DNA of 64,000 nucleotides from Chloracidobacterium sp. CP2_5A (GCA_002254845.1 NKPT01000008.1:1-64000), one strand, 5' to 3'. Shown: positions 17,277-26,239, counted from the first letter of the stretch. Numbers and translations are program-made. The notes: generated from the letters alone by a model not told the origin.

Positions 17277-18773
17277 ATGACAGGCCGTTTATCGCTTTAT
17301 TTAGCCGGGCTGACGCTCAGCGCCGCCACGGTCGCCGGATTCCTCTGGCACGCCTCTTTCTCAACGACGACATCAAACGCCATAACCAATCACATCGCCA
17401 ACGGCGCGCCGCTGGAGGCGCAACCGCCGCCGCCCGACCCAAGACGCCAGCGATCGCCCGCGGGAGCCGCCGAATACCAGCGCGCCATCGCTGAAACCGC
17501 TGGCATGGTCGGCAACCCGGAGGCGAAGTCCCTGGCCGCCAAGCATGGCCTCGACATCCTCAACGTCACCTGGGAAGACACTGGTCGCTACAAAGGCTCG
17601 GCCGTCGGCCCGAACATCAGCGATATGACCATTCAGGTCGGCTTTCGCGACCCAGCGACAAATCAGTTTCGCGTCACCTGCATGCCGGTCATTCGCTACC
17701 CCAACTTCAGCGACCTCAGTTGCGACCTTGATCCGCGGGACTTCACCCTGCTGGTTGGCAACCACGCCGGGCAACCGCTGCGGCGGATTTCGCTCTACGA
17801 CTTTCTGGCGCATCCGCGCTCGTACCTGACGAATCCGGCTTCGTGGCGCGGCGAGAGGCACAGCCTGCTCGCGCCGCGCGACGCGAAGGTTTTGGTCAGC
17901 GCGCAGGCGTGTTTCCTGCCGATTCCGAAAAGCGGCAAGGCGACCTTCAACCCGGTGATCTTCAACTATCAGTCCGTGAAAGGCGACCCGGCGGTTTTGA
18001 CCATTCTGGTCACGCGGGAAGGAACGAGCGCCACCATTATTGACAACGCGCGCGACGCTTTTGCAACCGGCGCCGTCTGGGGACAGCGGTTGTTTTTCAA
18101 CGCCAATGGTCAGCGCGCCAGCCTGACCGGCGAGCGGGAAAGCGACTTTGTCGCTCAGGGCGGCGACAAGACCTCCCCGAAGCCGAGCGCGCCGGGCGGC
18201 GAGTCGGGCCTCAACCTGGTGTTGCTCATTCAAGTGCCGCTCAAGCAAAAGCATCACCCGCGCGCCGCGCCGCCGATGCCGGAAAGTAAGACGTTCGAAA
18301 GCGCCGCCGCCCCCCGCGACCGCGCCAGCGACGTCGAGAATGCCGTCATCGGCCACGGCGACTTGGAAGGACCGTTCACCGAAATTGACAACCTCGCCAT
18401 CGAGCGGGACGAGCGCTTCCCGGTGCGCGTCACCGTCCAGTTTTACAAAGCCACCTCGAACGGCATCGCTACGGAAGCCGACATTGCCGCCATCAAAGCG
18501 CAGATTGAGCGCGTTTACGCTCAGAGCGAGTACGCCGGCAGCCTTGTGACGGGCGGCGAAACCGGGCGCGTCACCGAGTATGACGGCGTCAAGGTTCAGC
18601 CGACCGACTGGTGGGAAGACTTCTGGCAGCGCTATGAAGCCAACACGGGCATTTCGCGCTACGAAGCCATCCAGCGACTGCGTCAGTTGCTTGGCACGAA
18701 CTTCCGGCAGCAGCCAGTGTGCGAGCTGTACCTGCGCGATGTGTTGCGCCGAGGCGCCCCGCGCCCTAAATAG
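17277..18773 (+). CDS. Exported protein of unknown family
   Basis: 498 aa. The start at 17277 gives a signal anchor or signal peptide (LSLYLAGLTLSAATVAGFLW); AGG in GGAGGTTGG about 10 nt upstream can act as ribosome site. After a Pro-rich linker (residues 45-60) comes a globular region of about 250 residues with FNPVIFNYQS, PAVLTILVTREGTSATIID and GQRLFFNANGQRASL. A linker rich in K, P and A follows, then a last domain with FPVRVTVQFYKAT and DWWEDFWQRYEANTGISRYE. Four Cys. I recognise no enzyme motif. It stands alone. Confidence 0.75.
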   Translation: MTGRLSLYLAGLTLSAATVAGFLWHASFSTTTSNAITNHIANGAPLEAQPPPPDPRRQRSPAGAAEYQRAIAETAGMVGNPEAKSLAAKHGLDILNVTWEDTGRYKGSAVGPNISDMTIQVGFRDPATNQFRVTCMPVIRYPNFSDLSCDLDPRDFTLLVGNHAGQPLRRISLYDFLAHPRSYLTNPASWRGERHSLLAPRDAKVLVSAQACFLPIPKSGKATFNPVIFNYQSVKGDPAVLTILVTREGTSATIIDNARDAFATGAVWGQRLFFNANGQRASLTGERESDFVAQGGDKTSPKPSAPGGESGLNLVLLIQVPLKQKHHPRAAPPMPESKTFESAAAPRDRASDVENAVIGHGDLEGPFTEIDNLAIERDERFPVRVTVQFYKATSNGIATEADIAAIKAQIERVYAQSEYAGSLVTGGETGRVTEYDGVKVQPTDWWEDFWQRYEANTGISRYEAIQRLRQLLGTNFRQQPVCELYLRDVLRRGAPRPK

Positions 18774-18810
18774 CCGAAAGTGACAGCCCGCCCAGCGCGC
18801 TTTCCGAGCC

Positions 18811-18840
18811 AATATGGCAACTGAGAATATGGCAACCGAG
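18811..18840. repeat. 15-bp tandem duplication
   Basis: AATATGGCAACTGAG followed directly by AATATGGCAACCGAG (14 of 15 identical), 38 bp past the upstream stop codon. Confidence 0.85.
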
Positions 18841-18863
18841 GGACGGCGAGGACGCCGTCCCTC
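18838..18863. repeat. Strong intergenic hairpin
   Basis: GAGGGACGGCG-AGGA-CGCCGTCCCTC, a perfect 11-bp stem with a 4-nt loop. Its core (GACGGCG/CGCCGTC) is the same as in the rpmB terminator stem, but there is no T-tract on either strand. It may be a dispersed repeat or a bidirectional stop between convergent genes. Confidence 0.6.
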
Positions 18864-19053
18864 CCAACTTGGCGCGCGGCGCGACGACCGCCATTCTCGG
18901 CGACCTGAGCCATGCCGCCGCTATGCCCTTTTGGAAGGCGCGCCAGCCCAAGAGGCTTCGCTCGTCAACGCGATACGCGCGGGGCTCGGCGCTTGGCGAA
19001 TTTGGCAAATCGCCCTGCGGCGCGGATTGTCTCTTGGAAGCGGCGCGGTTCAG

Positions 19054-19075
19054 CGCGCGATAGACGCGCGATAGA
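19054..19075. repeat. 11-bp tandem duplication abutting a stop codon
   Basis: CGCGCGATAGA twice, perfect, ending one base before the TAA of the leftward gene at 19076. Confidence 0.85.
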
Positions 19076-19657
19076 TTAGAGATCCGCCCGGTGCTCGCGC
19101 GCCGTCAGAGCCGCGACGCCGAAAGCGATCGCCGCGTTGACCAGCAGCCAGGCGCGCGCGCTATCGCCCCGTAGCGCAAGGTCCGGCAAGAATACAATCG
19201 GCGTCCGGTCGCTTTGGGTGATGGCGTCCCACGCCAGATGGCTCGCCATCCCGACCGCCAGTCCGTAGCCGACAGCCCGCCATAAGCGATGCTCAAAGGT
19301 TAGACCCATCGTCACGAAAGGGATGACGGCGGAGTGCGTCAGAAACCACCGGTGCCAGGGCATCCCAAGCCACAGAATGTCCCAGTCCGGGACGGGATAG
19401 TGGGTAAGCTGCCAGAGCCAGTCGGCCCACGTTCCCGGACGGTCAATGTGGGCCGGGAGAAAAAACAGCGCGCTCGACCCCATCGCGAGCGAAAGCCAAA
19501 ACCCCAGCCGGCTCGCTCGCCGCCCGGCGTCAGACGGCGAAGCGAGCGTTGTTTCCGTCGCCGGCGCCCCGGAGGCTCTGGTCAGGGCGAAAAAAGCCCA
19601 CGCGCACCCCAGGCCGGCTAGCGCGTGTTGGAGCCCATTCCAGAAGTAGGGGTTCAT
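19076..19657 (-). CDS. YdjM-like membrane-bound metal-dependent hydrolase
   Basis: 193 aa, about four to five membrane segments. The YdjM-type polar cluster PVPDWDILWLGMPWHRWFLTHS (Asp, Asp, His-Arg, His-Ser) lies near residue 88, with a second His-Asp in SHLAWDAITQSDRTP. The family is thought to bind metal at the membrane face; substrate unknown. Probably co-transcribed with the membrane protein 24 bp upstream. Confidence 0.7.
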   Translation of the reverse strand: MNPYFWNGLQHALAGLGCAWAFFALTRASGAPATETTLASPSDAGRRASRLGFWLSLAMGSSALFFLPAHIDRPGTWADWLWQLTHYPVPDWDILWLGMPWHRWFLTHSAVIPFVTMGLTFEHRLWRAVGYGLAVGMASHLAWDAITQSDRTPIVFLPDLALRGDSARAWLLVNAAIAFGVAALTAREHRADL

Positions 19658-19681
19658 TGCCGGATTGCCTGGGTCGAGCGC

Positions 19682-20083
19682 CTAGTAGCCAACGCCGCGG
19701 TTGGCGAGCGTCGACTTCAAAAACAGCTTGACGCCAATGGCCATCAGAAAGGCCGACACCAGAAACTCAAACAGCGTGGTGGGCAGCAAGATCGCCCGGC
19801 CTGAAAAAGCCACCAGAACGCCGCTGAGCGCCAGCAACGCGCCGCCAATCCAGCGCGCCTGCCCGCGCAGGAGGACCAACCCTAAGAGGCCTGCCACCGC
19901 GAGCACAACCGTCCCGGCGGCTGCAATCCCATACCACCAGCCGTGCCACGAACCCCGGCTGTAGTACAGTCCGCCGCCGCCGGTCGAGAGCACCACTTTG
20001 CCCCCAATGCCATAGATGCCCGCGATAAAGCACCCAATGCCGACGATTCCCAATCCGCGCACAACAGAGCACCTCTGGCACAA
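19682..20083 (-). CDS. Four-TM membrane protein, unknown
   Basis: 133 aa with hydrophobic helices near residues 8-28, 47-70, 75-95 and 100-122. The N-terminus has a CQRC pair. No family recognised. It precedes the YdjM-like gene in the same direction. Confidence 0.65.
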   Translation of the reverse strand: MCQRCSVVRGLGIVGIGCFIAGIYGIGGKVVLSTGGGGLYYSRGSWHGWWYGIAAAGTVVLAVAGLLGLVLLRGQARWIGGALLALSGVLVAFSGRAILLPTTLFEFLVSAFLMAIGVKLFLKSTLANRGVGY

Positions 20084-20235
20084 AAGACGCCACCGCTCAA
20101 CGATGACCTCATTACGTTTTGCGCAGTCTATCAGAACGGTTGGCGCAAATCCACAGCGCGCAGCCGACCGGCCGCCGCCGGCGGCGCGCGCCCCTGGCTT
20201 GCGCGCCGCAACCCGCTCTCACTAGCTTTCAAGCG

Positions 20236-20988
20236 ATGACGCAACTTGAATCGCCCGCCCCGCAAGCTAACGCTCCCGACTGGTTTGGCACGCCCTACTA
20301 CGCCCTGCTGTACCATCACCGGGACGAAACCGAAGCCTGTCTGTTTATCGCCAACTTGGTTCGCTATTTAGGGCTGCAACCCGGCGATCGCGTCCTCGAC
20401 ATCGGCTGCGGGCGCGGCCGCCACGCCGTCTGCCTGCGCGAACACGGCCTCGACGTGGACGCCTTCGATATCTCGCCCGCCTGCATTGCCGTCGCCCGGC
20501 GGCACGCGGGCGAAAAACTCCGGTTTCACGTTCACGACATGCGCCGGCCGTTCGCGGCGGGCGGCTATCGCTGCGCCTTCAACATGTTCACCAGCTTCGG
20601 CTACTTCGCGGACGACGCCGAAAACGCCCGCGTCGTCGCCGCCGCCGCGCAGGCGCTCGATCCCGGCGGCGGCCTTGTCCTTGACTTTCTCAACGCGCAC
20701 TGGATTGTGCCGCGTCTGACGCCCTTCAGCGTCCAGGTTATCGGGGGCGTTCGCTTTGAAATCCGGCGCGAGTACGCGGAGGGCTTTATTGTCAAAACCA
20801 TCGCCTTTGAGGATGCCGGACAACGCTTCCGCTTCATCGAGCGCGTCAAGGACATCCGCCTGCCGACGCTTCAGAGCTTCTTCACGGAGGCGGATTTGCG
20901 CGTCGAGGCGATTTTCGGCGACTATGACCTTTCGCCTTATGCGCCGGACGCCTCGCGCCGGGTCATCCTCATCGGTCGCAAGCCCTGA
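20236..20988 (+). CDS. Class I SAM-dependent methyltransferase
   Basis: 250 aa. The SAM motif VLDIGCGRGRHAVCL lies at about residue 52, then FNMFTSFGYF (motif II region) and ALDPGGGLVLDFLN. The start at 20236 is used because residues before it (from 20119) are Arg/Ala-rich and unlike the family. Substrate unknown. The permease gene follows after 15 bp. Confidence 0.85.
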   Translation: MTQLESPAPQANAPDWFGTPYYALLYHHRDETEACLFIANLVRYLGLQPGDRVLDIGCGRGRHAVCLREHGLDVDAFDISPACIAVARRHAGEKLRFHVHDMRRPFAAGGYRCAFNMFTSFGYFADDAENARVVAAAAQALDPGGGLVLDFLNAHWIVPRLTPFSVQVIGGVRFEIRREYAEGFIVKTIAFEDAGQRFRFIERVKDIRLPTLQSFFTEADLRVEAIFGDYDLSPYAPDASRRVILIGRKP

Positions 20989-21003
20989 CCGCCCGCTTCC
21001 CCT

Positions 21004-22098
21004 ATGCTTCTCCAACTTGTCTGGTCGAACCTGCGCCACCGGCCGGTACGGACGGCGCTGAGCGCCTTCGGCGTGGCGCTCGCCGTGACGCTCATCCTCG
21101 TCAACGCCGGATTGGTCAACGGCTCGCAGCGCGGGCGCGCCCAACGCGAGACCAACGTGCAGGCCGAACTCATGTTCTGGCGCGAATTCAACCTCACCTC
21201 GACTTCAGCCCTGGTCATGCCGATTCAGTACGCCGACCGCTTGCGGCAAGTCGCCGGCGTCGCCGATGTCGCTCCGGTTGGGCAATACCTCAAGCCAAGC
21301 GAGTACGGTATCGGACTAGAAATCATCGAGGGCATCGAGTGGGGAAGCTACGCGCGCCTGACCGGCGTCCGGCTTCAAGCGGGAACGCCGCCGCTGGACG
21401 AATTCGACGCCGTCGTGGACACGGAGTTTATCCGCACGCGCCGGGTCAGGCTGGGCGAGACCGTCAAGGTGTTTGAGCGGTCGTTCAGGATTGTCGGCGT
21501 CTATGCGCCGGAGGCCGGCACGGCGCGCTTCAAAATGCGGCTCGACACCATGCAGAAGCTGTTGGCCGCGCCGGAACGCTGCACGTTCATCTATATCAAG
21601 TGCGCCAATCCGGCTGAGCAGGAAGCCGTCGCCGCCCGCATTGTGGAGGAGCTGCCCGATAACGCGGTGATTCTCGTCCGCGATTTGCCGGCCGCTTACG
21701 AGCAGGGCATCCCGGCGCTCAACACCTTTCTCCAGCTGGTCATCGGGCTGGCGGTCGCCGTCGGCGTGACGTTCGTTTTCCTGACGATGTACACCACCAT
21801 CGCCGAGCGCAAGCGCGACATCGGGATTTTGAAGTCGCTGGGCGCGTCGCCGTGGTGGATTATCCAGGCCATTGAAGCCGAGGCGCTGCTTGTGGGTCTG
21901 CTTGGGCTCGCGCTGGGCGTCAGCGCGGCTTACGGGACGGTTGCTGGCATCACGGCATTTACCGCCCTGCGCCCGGAAATCGAGCTTCGCTGGCTGGGCT
22001 TTGCCGCCGCCATCAGCTTGGCAAGCACCGCGCTCGGCGCGCTGTATCCGGCTTGGCGCGCCGCCCGGCTCGACCCAGTGGAAACGCTGGCTGAATAA
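21004..22098 (+). CDS. ABC transporter permease, FtsX/MacB type
   Basis: 364 aa. Helix 1 is at residues 15-38, then a periplasmic MacB-like domain, then three C-terminal helices with the coupling segment IAERKRDIGILKSLGASPWW. The end PAWRAARLDPVETLAE is typical. No ATPase gene is adjacent, so the cognate subunit must be elsewhere. The stop lies inside an imperfect 14-bp tandem repeat. Confidence 0.9.
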   Translation: MLLQLVWSNLRHRPVRTALSAFGVALAVTLILVNAGLVNGSQRGRAQRETNVQAELMFWREFNLTSTSALVMPIQYADRLRQVAGVADVAPVGQYLKPSEYGIGLEIIEGIEWGSYARLTGVRLQAGTPPLDEFDAVVDTEFIRTRRVRLGETVKVFERSFRIVGVYAPEAGTARFKMRLDTMQKLLAAPERCTFIYIKCANPAEQEAVAARIVEELPDNAVILVRDLPAAYEQGIPALNTFLQLVIGLAVAVGVTFVFLTMYTTIAERKRDIGILKSLGASPWWIIQAIEAEALLVGLLGLALGVSAAYGTVAGITAFTALRPEIELRWLGFAAAISLASTALGALYPAWRAARLDPVETLAE

Positions 22099-22135
22099 TT
22101 CTCCCTGAGCAATTCTCTGCCCCCTCTCTGCCCCC
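22091..22135. repeat. Nested tandem duplications at the permease stop
   Basis: A 14-bp unit is repeated over the stop codon (CTGAATAATTCTCC, then CTGAGCAATTCTCT, 11 of 14 identical). It runs into a perfect 11-bp tandem TCTCTGCCCCC (22114-22124, 22125-22135). Confidence 0.75.
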
Positions 22136-22231
22136 GGGCGCTGTGCGTCGCGCCGGACGCTACGGTATAGTGGGTCTGGCGCGCGGCCGCGCTCGCCGGC
22201 GCATTAATTTTCCACAACCGAGGAAGTCCCG

Positions 22232-23437
22232 ATGGGTTTTATTACCGGCAACCCGCCCCTGACCCGGCCTGACGCCACCTTCGCCATGCCGACTGAAATT
22301 AAGTACGGCGTGGGTAAAGTCGGCAATCTGACCATTGAACTCCAACTCGCGCCCGACCTAGCGGAACGGACGCGGATCGCCGTCTTCACCGACGCCGGCG
22401 TAGCGGCGGCCGGACTGCTTGACGTCGTCCGGCAGGCATTCGCCGATTCGGATTACGCCATTGTGGCCGTTATTGACGATACGCCGCCCGAATCGGACGC
22501 GGAATTCGTCAAGCGGGCCGCCGCCCAGCTCAACGAGCAGGAAGCGTCCCTCATTGTGGCGCTTGGCGGCGGCAGCGTCATGGATACCTCCAAGATTGCG
22601 GCCGTCATCGCGGCCTACGGCGGCGAGGCCGGCGAGTACGAGGGCGGGTTTATGGTGCCGGGACCGATCACGCCCATCATCGCCATCCCAACGACAGTCG
22701 GCACGGGCAGCGAAGTCACGCTCGCCGCCGTCGTCAAGGATCAGGCTCGGCGACGCAAGCTGACGATCGCGAGTCCGTTTCTCTTTCCGCGCATGGCGAT
22801 TCTCGACCCGAACATGGTCGCCACCCTGCCAGCCAAGCTGGTCGCGTGGACGGGCTTTGACGCCCTCACGCACGCCATTGAGGCGTACTCCTGCGTCGAG
22901 CGCGAGCCGATTTCGGCAGCGCTGGCGCTTGGGGCGATTGAACTCATCGCCAACAACCTCGAAGCCGCCATGCGGGAACCCGGCCCAACGGAAGCCCGCG
23001 CTAAGATGCAGTACGCGGCGACGATGGCGGCCATGGCCTTTTCCAACTCGCCGGTTGGGGCCGTCCACGCCATCGCTCACTCGGTGGGCGCGCTCTTTGG
23101 GGTGCATCACGGGCTGTCGAACGCCATCGCCCTGCCCTTTGTCATGGAGTTCAACTTGCCGGCCGTCGCGCCGCATTACGCTGCCATCGCCCGCGCCATG
23201 GGCGTGGCGGAGGACGGAACATCGGCGGAAGCCTGGGCTGAAGCCGCGATTGAGGCTGTACGGGCCTTGAAACAGCGGTGCGGAGTGCCAACACAATACC
23301 GCGAAGTCGGGGTTCCACCCGACGCCGATACGGCCGCGGCCGTCACCGATCTGACGCTTGAGGACATTTGCCTGTCGTTCAACCCGGTCAAAGGCGAGCG
23401 AGAGGAAATTTTAGCCCTGGTAACGCGCGCGTTGTGA
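22232..23437 (+). CDS. Iron-containing alcohol dehydrogenase
   Basis: 401 aa. NAD(P) site GGGSVMDTSKIAAV near 108, PTTVGTGSEVTL near 155, metal ligands in GFDALTHAIEAY and the signature HAIAHSVGALFGVHHGLSNA near 280. Oxidises alcohols or reduces aldehydes; the substrate is not evident. GAGGAAG lies 9 nt before the ATG. Confidence 0.93.
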   Translation: MGFITGNPPLTRPDATFAMPTEIKYGVGKVGNLTIELQLAPDLAERTRIAVFTDAGVAAAGLLDVVRQAFADSDYAIVAVIDDTPPESDAEFVKRAAAQLNEQEASLIVALGGGSVMDTSKIAAVIAAYGGEAGEYEGGFMVPGPITPIIAIPTTVGTGSEVTLAAVVKDQARRRKLTIASPFLFPRMAILDPNMVATLPAKLVAWTGFDALTHAIEAYSCVEREPISAALALGAIELIANNLEAAMREPGPTEARAKMQYAATMAAMAFSNSPVGAVHAIAHSVGALFGVHHGLSNAIALPFVMEFNLPAVAPHYAAIARAMGVAEDGTSAEAWAEAAIEAVRALKQRCGVPTQYREVGVPPDADTAAAVTDLTLEDICLSFNPVKGEREEILALVTRAL

Positions 23438-23461
23438 AGGCTGGCAACGGCCTTCGCGCGC
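23425..23461 (+). terminator. Two-tier hairpin at the alcohol dehydrogenase stop
   Basis: GCGCGC, a 5-nt bulge, GAAGGC, an 8-nt loop, GCCTTC and GCGCGC surround the TGA. The structure is strong but has no T-tract. Confidence 0.4.
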
Positions 23462-23741
23462 CGGCCGAGACGCCCGCGCGGCGTCCTTGTTTCAACCCAG
23501 CGGGCGAGGCCGCCCGCGCTCCCCGGCCGCGAGGAGAAAGGCGATAGCCGAAAAAACTCCGCCAACTCGCCATCCTCAGCCTGCTTGCCGGCGACGGCGA
23601 CGCCACAGCGGAACGGCAGGCCCAGCGTCGCCTTACAGGAAGAGCTTATCCGCCTGCGGGCGCCGTTAGGGTCCGCCGCCGGACGCCTAAACCGCTAACC
23701 TCGGACGATACGGATGGCCAAAAAGCCAAGGTTCAAGCGCC
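23438..23741. other. 304-bp spacer upstream of sctQ
   Basis: Must carry the promoter of the secretion operon. No clear -35/-10 pair is seen. One frame near 23545-23600 reads KKLRQLAILSLLAGDG without a start and may be a decayed gene; this is weak. Confidence 0.4.
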
Positions 23742-25049
23742 ATGAGTCAAACGCTCGACGATCCATTTGCCTTTGACCTTTTCGCCCAGCCGATTGTTGA
23801 GCCGACCGAGGACGCAGCGCCGCCGGCTGTCGCGGAGGCGTCTCCGCGCGAGCGGCGCTGGCACGACGCGCTGCCCAAACTCGCCAAAGCCGACGTCGAG
23901 GCTGGGCGCGAGCTGGGCGTTGTCCCGACCTGGCTCTTCGGGGCCATGTTTCGCGCCGCCGCGCCGCGCCTGTTGACGATTCTCCGAACGCCGCCGGAGC
24001 TGTTTGGGATGACTTCGTTCGGCCTGGCCGAAGTCAGCGCGGATGAGCTGGCCCGCGCAACCGAGGACCGGCGCTTCTGCGCCACGCTGGGCATTGGGAA
24101 AGACAACGCCGCCTTGTTTTTACAGGCGGACGCCGGCTTTGCCGCGGCGCTCGTCGAGCGCATGCTGGGCGGGAGCGGGACGCCGCCGGACAGTCCGCGG
24201 CAGGTGTCGTCAGCCGAGGCGGCGGCGCTGGAGTTCCTGCTGCTCGCCATGGCCTGGGACATCAACGCCTTTCTGGGCGAGCCGGCGCTGCGGCTGACTT
24301 CCTGCGCGCGGTGGCTGTCGTTCGGGCACTTTCAGTCGACATCGGATGCCGCCCAGAGCCAGCGGCGACTGGTCGCGACAGTGAGCCTGAAATTCGCTGA
24401 TGTCATAGGCTTTGCCGAGTTTATCCTTGACGCCCCCGCCCTTGCCGCCTGTCGTCGACTGGCCGGGCGGACCATGGAGCGGCCGGTCGAGGACCCGGCG
24501 CTGGCGGTGATTCGTCAGAAGCGCTTGGCCGATCTGGCGAAAATCCAGCCGGCGCTGCCGGTCGCGGTGATTGTCGGCGAGGCGGAAGCCGCCTACAGCG
24601 AGCTGCAAGCCATTGAAATCGGTGACTGTGTCATTCTTGAAGCGATACAGTCTGTTTTTCAGCCGGGCGGCGTCGGAAGCGTCGTAATTGGCGACCCAGG
24701 CCATCTGACGCTGTTCGGCGAGTTTGACGACGCCTTGCGCTTGGTCGTTCAAGACCTTTTGGCGTCGCCGCCGCTGATTGAGGAGGACTCCGCCATGCCC
24801 GTAGATAACTCAGCCCCGGCCGCATCCGTAGCGCTCGATGACCTGACCGTGACGGTGCGCGTCGAGCTATCCGCCCGCCGGATGCGACTTGAAGAGGTAG
24901 CGCAATTGCGCGTTGGCCACGTGCTGGAACTTGGCTGCGCGCCGACCGATCCTGTAACGCTCACGGTGGATGGGCGTCCGATTGCGCGGGGCGAGCTGGT
25001 GGATATCGAGGGGCGCTTGGGCGTCCGCATCACGCAGGGGCGAGGCTAG
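23742..25049 (+). CDS. sctQ: Type III secretion cytoplasmic-ring protein SctQ (FliM/FliN-like)
   Basis: 435 aa. The N-terminal two thirds are FliM-like (LLAMAWDINAFLGEPALRLT near 165). A middle SpoA-type region (LPVAVIVGEAEAAYSELQAI) lies around 265-350 and a C-terminal SpoA domain (VTVRVELSARRMRLEEVAQL) at 368-432. In the sorting platform SctQ links the export gate to the ATPase. An internal ATG at codon 352 with AGGAGG eight bases before it would yield an 84-residue SctQ-C. First gene of a run with fliO, sctR and sctS. Confidence 0.88.
   Translation: MSQTLDDPFAFDLFAQPIVEPTEDAAPPAVAEASPRERRWHDALPKLAKADVEAGRELGVVPTWLFGAMFRAAAPRLLTILRTPPELFGMTSFGLAEVSADELARATEDRRFCATLGIGKDNAALFLQADAGFAAALVERMLGGSGTPPDSPRQVSSAEAAALEFLLLAMAWDINAFLGEPALRLTSCARWLSFGHFQSTSDAAQSQRRLVATVSLKFADVIGFAEFILDAPALAACRRLAGRTMERPVEDPALAVIRQKRLADLAKIQPALPVAVIVGEAEAAYSELQAIEIGDCVILEAIQSVFQPGGVGSVVIGDPGHLTLFGEFDDALRLVVQDLLASPPLIEEDSAMPVDNSAPAASVALDDLTVTVRVELSARRMRLEEVAQLRVGHVLELGCAPTDPVTLTVDGRPIARGELVDIEGRLGVRITQGRG
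24781..24797 (+). promoter_or_regulatory. Internal ribosome-binding site and start inside sctQ
   Basis: AGGAGG (24781-24786), an 8-nt spacer and an in-frame ATG (24795-24797). It is stronger than the ribosome site of the full-length sctQ start, where only AAGG is visible. The product (24795-25049, 84 aa) is exactly the C-terminal SpoA domain. Confidence 0.7.
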
Positions 25050-25054
25050 ACGCG

Positions 25055-25456
25055 ATGCTGACGCTTATTGGATGGGAACCAGGCGCCGATCCGCTTCCGC
25101 CAACCGGCGGCAGCTTTCTCTGGGCATTGTTCCAAACGCTTGTGGCGCTGGGGGCGGTTTGCGCCTTAGCCTATGTCACGTTGCGCGTTATGCTCCCCAA
25201 GCTGGGCGGCATCGGGCTGCGACGACCCGGAGGGCTAGCGCGCGTGGTGGATGCGCTTCCGCTCGACCCGCGACGAGCGCTCTACGTCGTCGAGGTCAAT
25301 GGAAAGTACCTCTTGATGAGCGCATCGGAAGCTGGACTGCACGTCATCGAGACGCTTGACGCCGCCGCCGTCGAAAAGGCGTTGGCTGCCCGCGAGGCTG
25401 CCGCGCCGCTGCCGCCGCTGGCGCAAGCCGTGGGGCGGTGGCTGACCCGAAAGTGA
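25055..25456 (+). CDS. fliO: FliO-family export-gate assembly protein
   Basis: 133 aa. One membrane helix at about 25-48 is followed by the FliO cytosolic domain: VVDALPLDPRRALYVVEVNGKYLLMS and a basic, Ala-rich tail. In flagella FliO helps assemble FliP. It starts 5 bp after sctQ. Dedicated injectisome systems usually lack FliO, so its presence here is notable. Confidence 0.75.
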   Translation: MLTLIGWEPGADPLPPTGGSFLWALFQTLVALGAVCALAYVTLRVMLPKLGGIGLRRPGGLARVVDALPLDPRRALYVVEVNGKYLLMSASEAGLHVIETLDAAAVEKALAAREAAAPLPPLAQAVGRWLTRK

Positions 25457-25462
25457 GGAACT

Positions 25463-26239
25463 ATGCCGCGACGCGCGCGCCTTTTCAAACGCCTTTTCAA
25501 ACTCGGAACGACGCTCTCGCTTCTGGCCGGTCTGGCGGCAAGCCTGACCGCGCCAGCCGCCGCCCAGGGGCCGGCGCAGGCCAATCCAGTCGTGCTGGTG
25601 GTGACGCTGGGCGCGCTCGCGCTCGCGCCTTTCGCGCTCATCATGATGACTTCGTTTGTGAAAATCTCCGTCGTGCTCTCCATTCTCAGGAACGCGCTCG
25701 GCACTCAGCAAGTGCCGCCAAATCAGGTCATCACGGGCATTTCGCTCATTCTGACGATATTCATCATGGCCCCGGTGGCGGAGAAAATGCTCGAGGAAGC
25801 CGGGCTTTCCGACGCCACGGCCCCAGTCTTCACAGAAATGCGCGCCGATACGCTTTTCAAGGCGCTCGACAAGGGCAAAGAGCCGCTGCGCGCCTTCCTT
25901 GAGCGCAACGCTCATGAGGCTGATCGAGCGCTGTTTCTGGGGCTGGCTCAGCGGCTGGCGCAAAAAAATGGCAAGGATCCAAGCGCCATCGCCGTCCGCG
26001 ACTTTCGGGTTGTCGTGCCGGCGTTTGTGACCAGCCAACTGACCGAGGCCTTTCAGATTGGCTTCCTGCTGTTCATCCCCTTTCTGGTGATTGATATGCT
26101 CGTGTCAAACATCCTGCAGGCGATGGGGATGTTCATGCTTTCGCCAACGATGATTTCCCTGCCCTTCAAGTTGCTGCTTTTTGTGCTGGTCAAGGGGTGG
26201 GTCACGCTCATCCAGAATCTCGTGCTGAGTTACGCCTGA
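25463..26239 (+). CDS. sctR: Type III export gate protein SctR (FliP family)
   Basis: 258 aa. The family core MTSFVKISVVLSILRNALG followed by QQVPPNQVITG is closer to SctR wording, but the protein begins with a cleavable signal peptide (residues 1-35, ending APAAAQ), a trait of FliP. C-terminal helices include PFLVIDMLVSNILQAMGM and LPFKLLLFVLVKGW. Forms the pentameric core of the export gate. GAGG precedes the ATG by 5 nt. Confidence 0.93.
   Translation: MPRRARLFKRLFKLGTTLSLLAGLAASLTAPAAAQGPAQANPVVLVVTLGALALAPFALIMMTSFVKISVVLSILRNALGTQQVPPNQVITGISLILTIFIMAPVAEKMLEEAGLSDATAPVFTEMRADTLFKALDKGKEPLRAFLERNAHEADRALFLGLAQRLAQKNGKDPSAIAVRDFRVVVPAFVTSQLTEAFQIGFLLFIPFLVIDMLVSNILQAMGMFMLSPTMISLPFKLLLFVLVKGWVTLIQNLVLSYA

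Larger units (their letters stand above)
18774..19075. other. 302-bp gene-free spacer with repeats
   Basis: Lies between convergent genes. It holds a 15-bp tandem repeat (18811-18840), a strong hairpin (18838-18863) and an 11-bp tandem repeat (19054-19075). The short open frames across it have no family resemblance. Confidence 0.6.

Noticed and set aside
23443-23458. Possible sigma-54 promoter before sctQ (GGCAACGGCCTTCGC)
   Set aside because: The GG to GC spacing is one base too long, the TTGC element is absent, and it lies inside a hairpin about 290 bp from sctQ.
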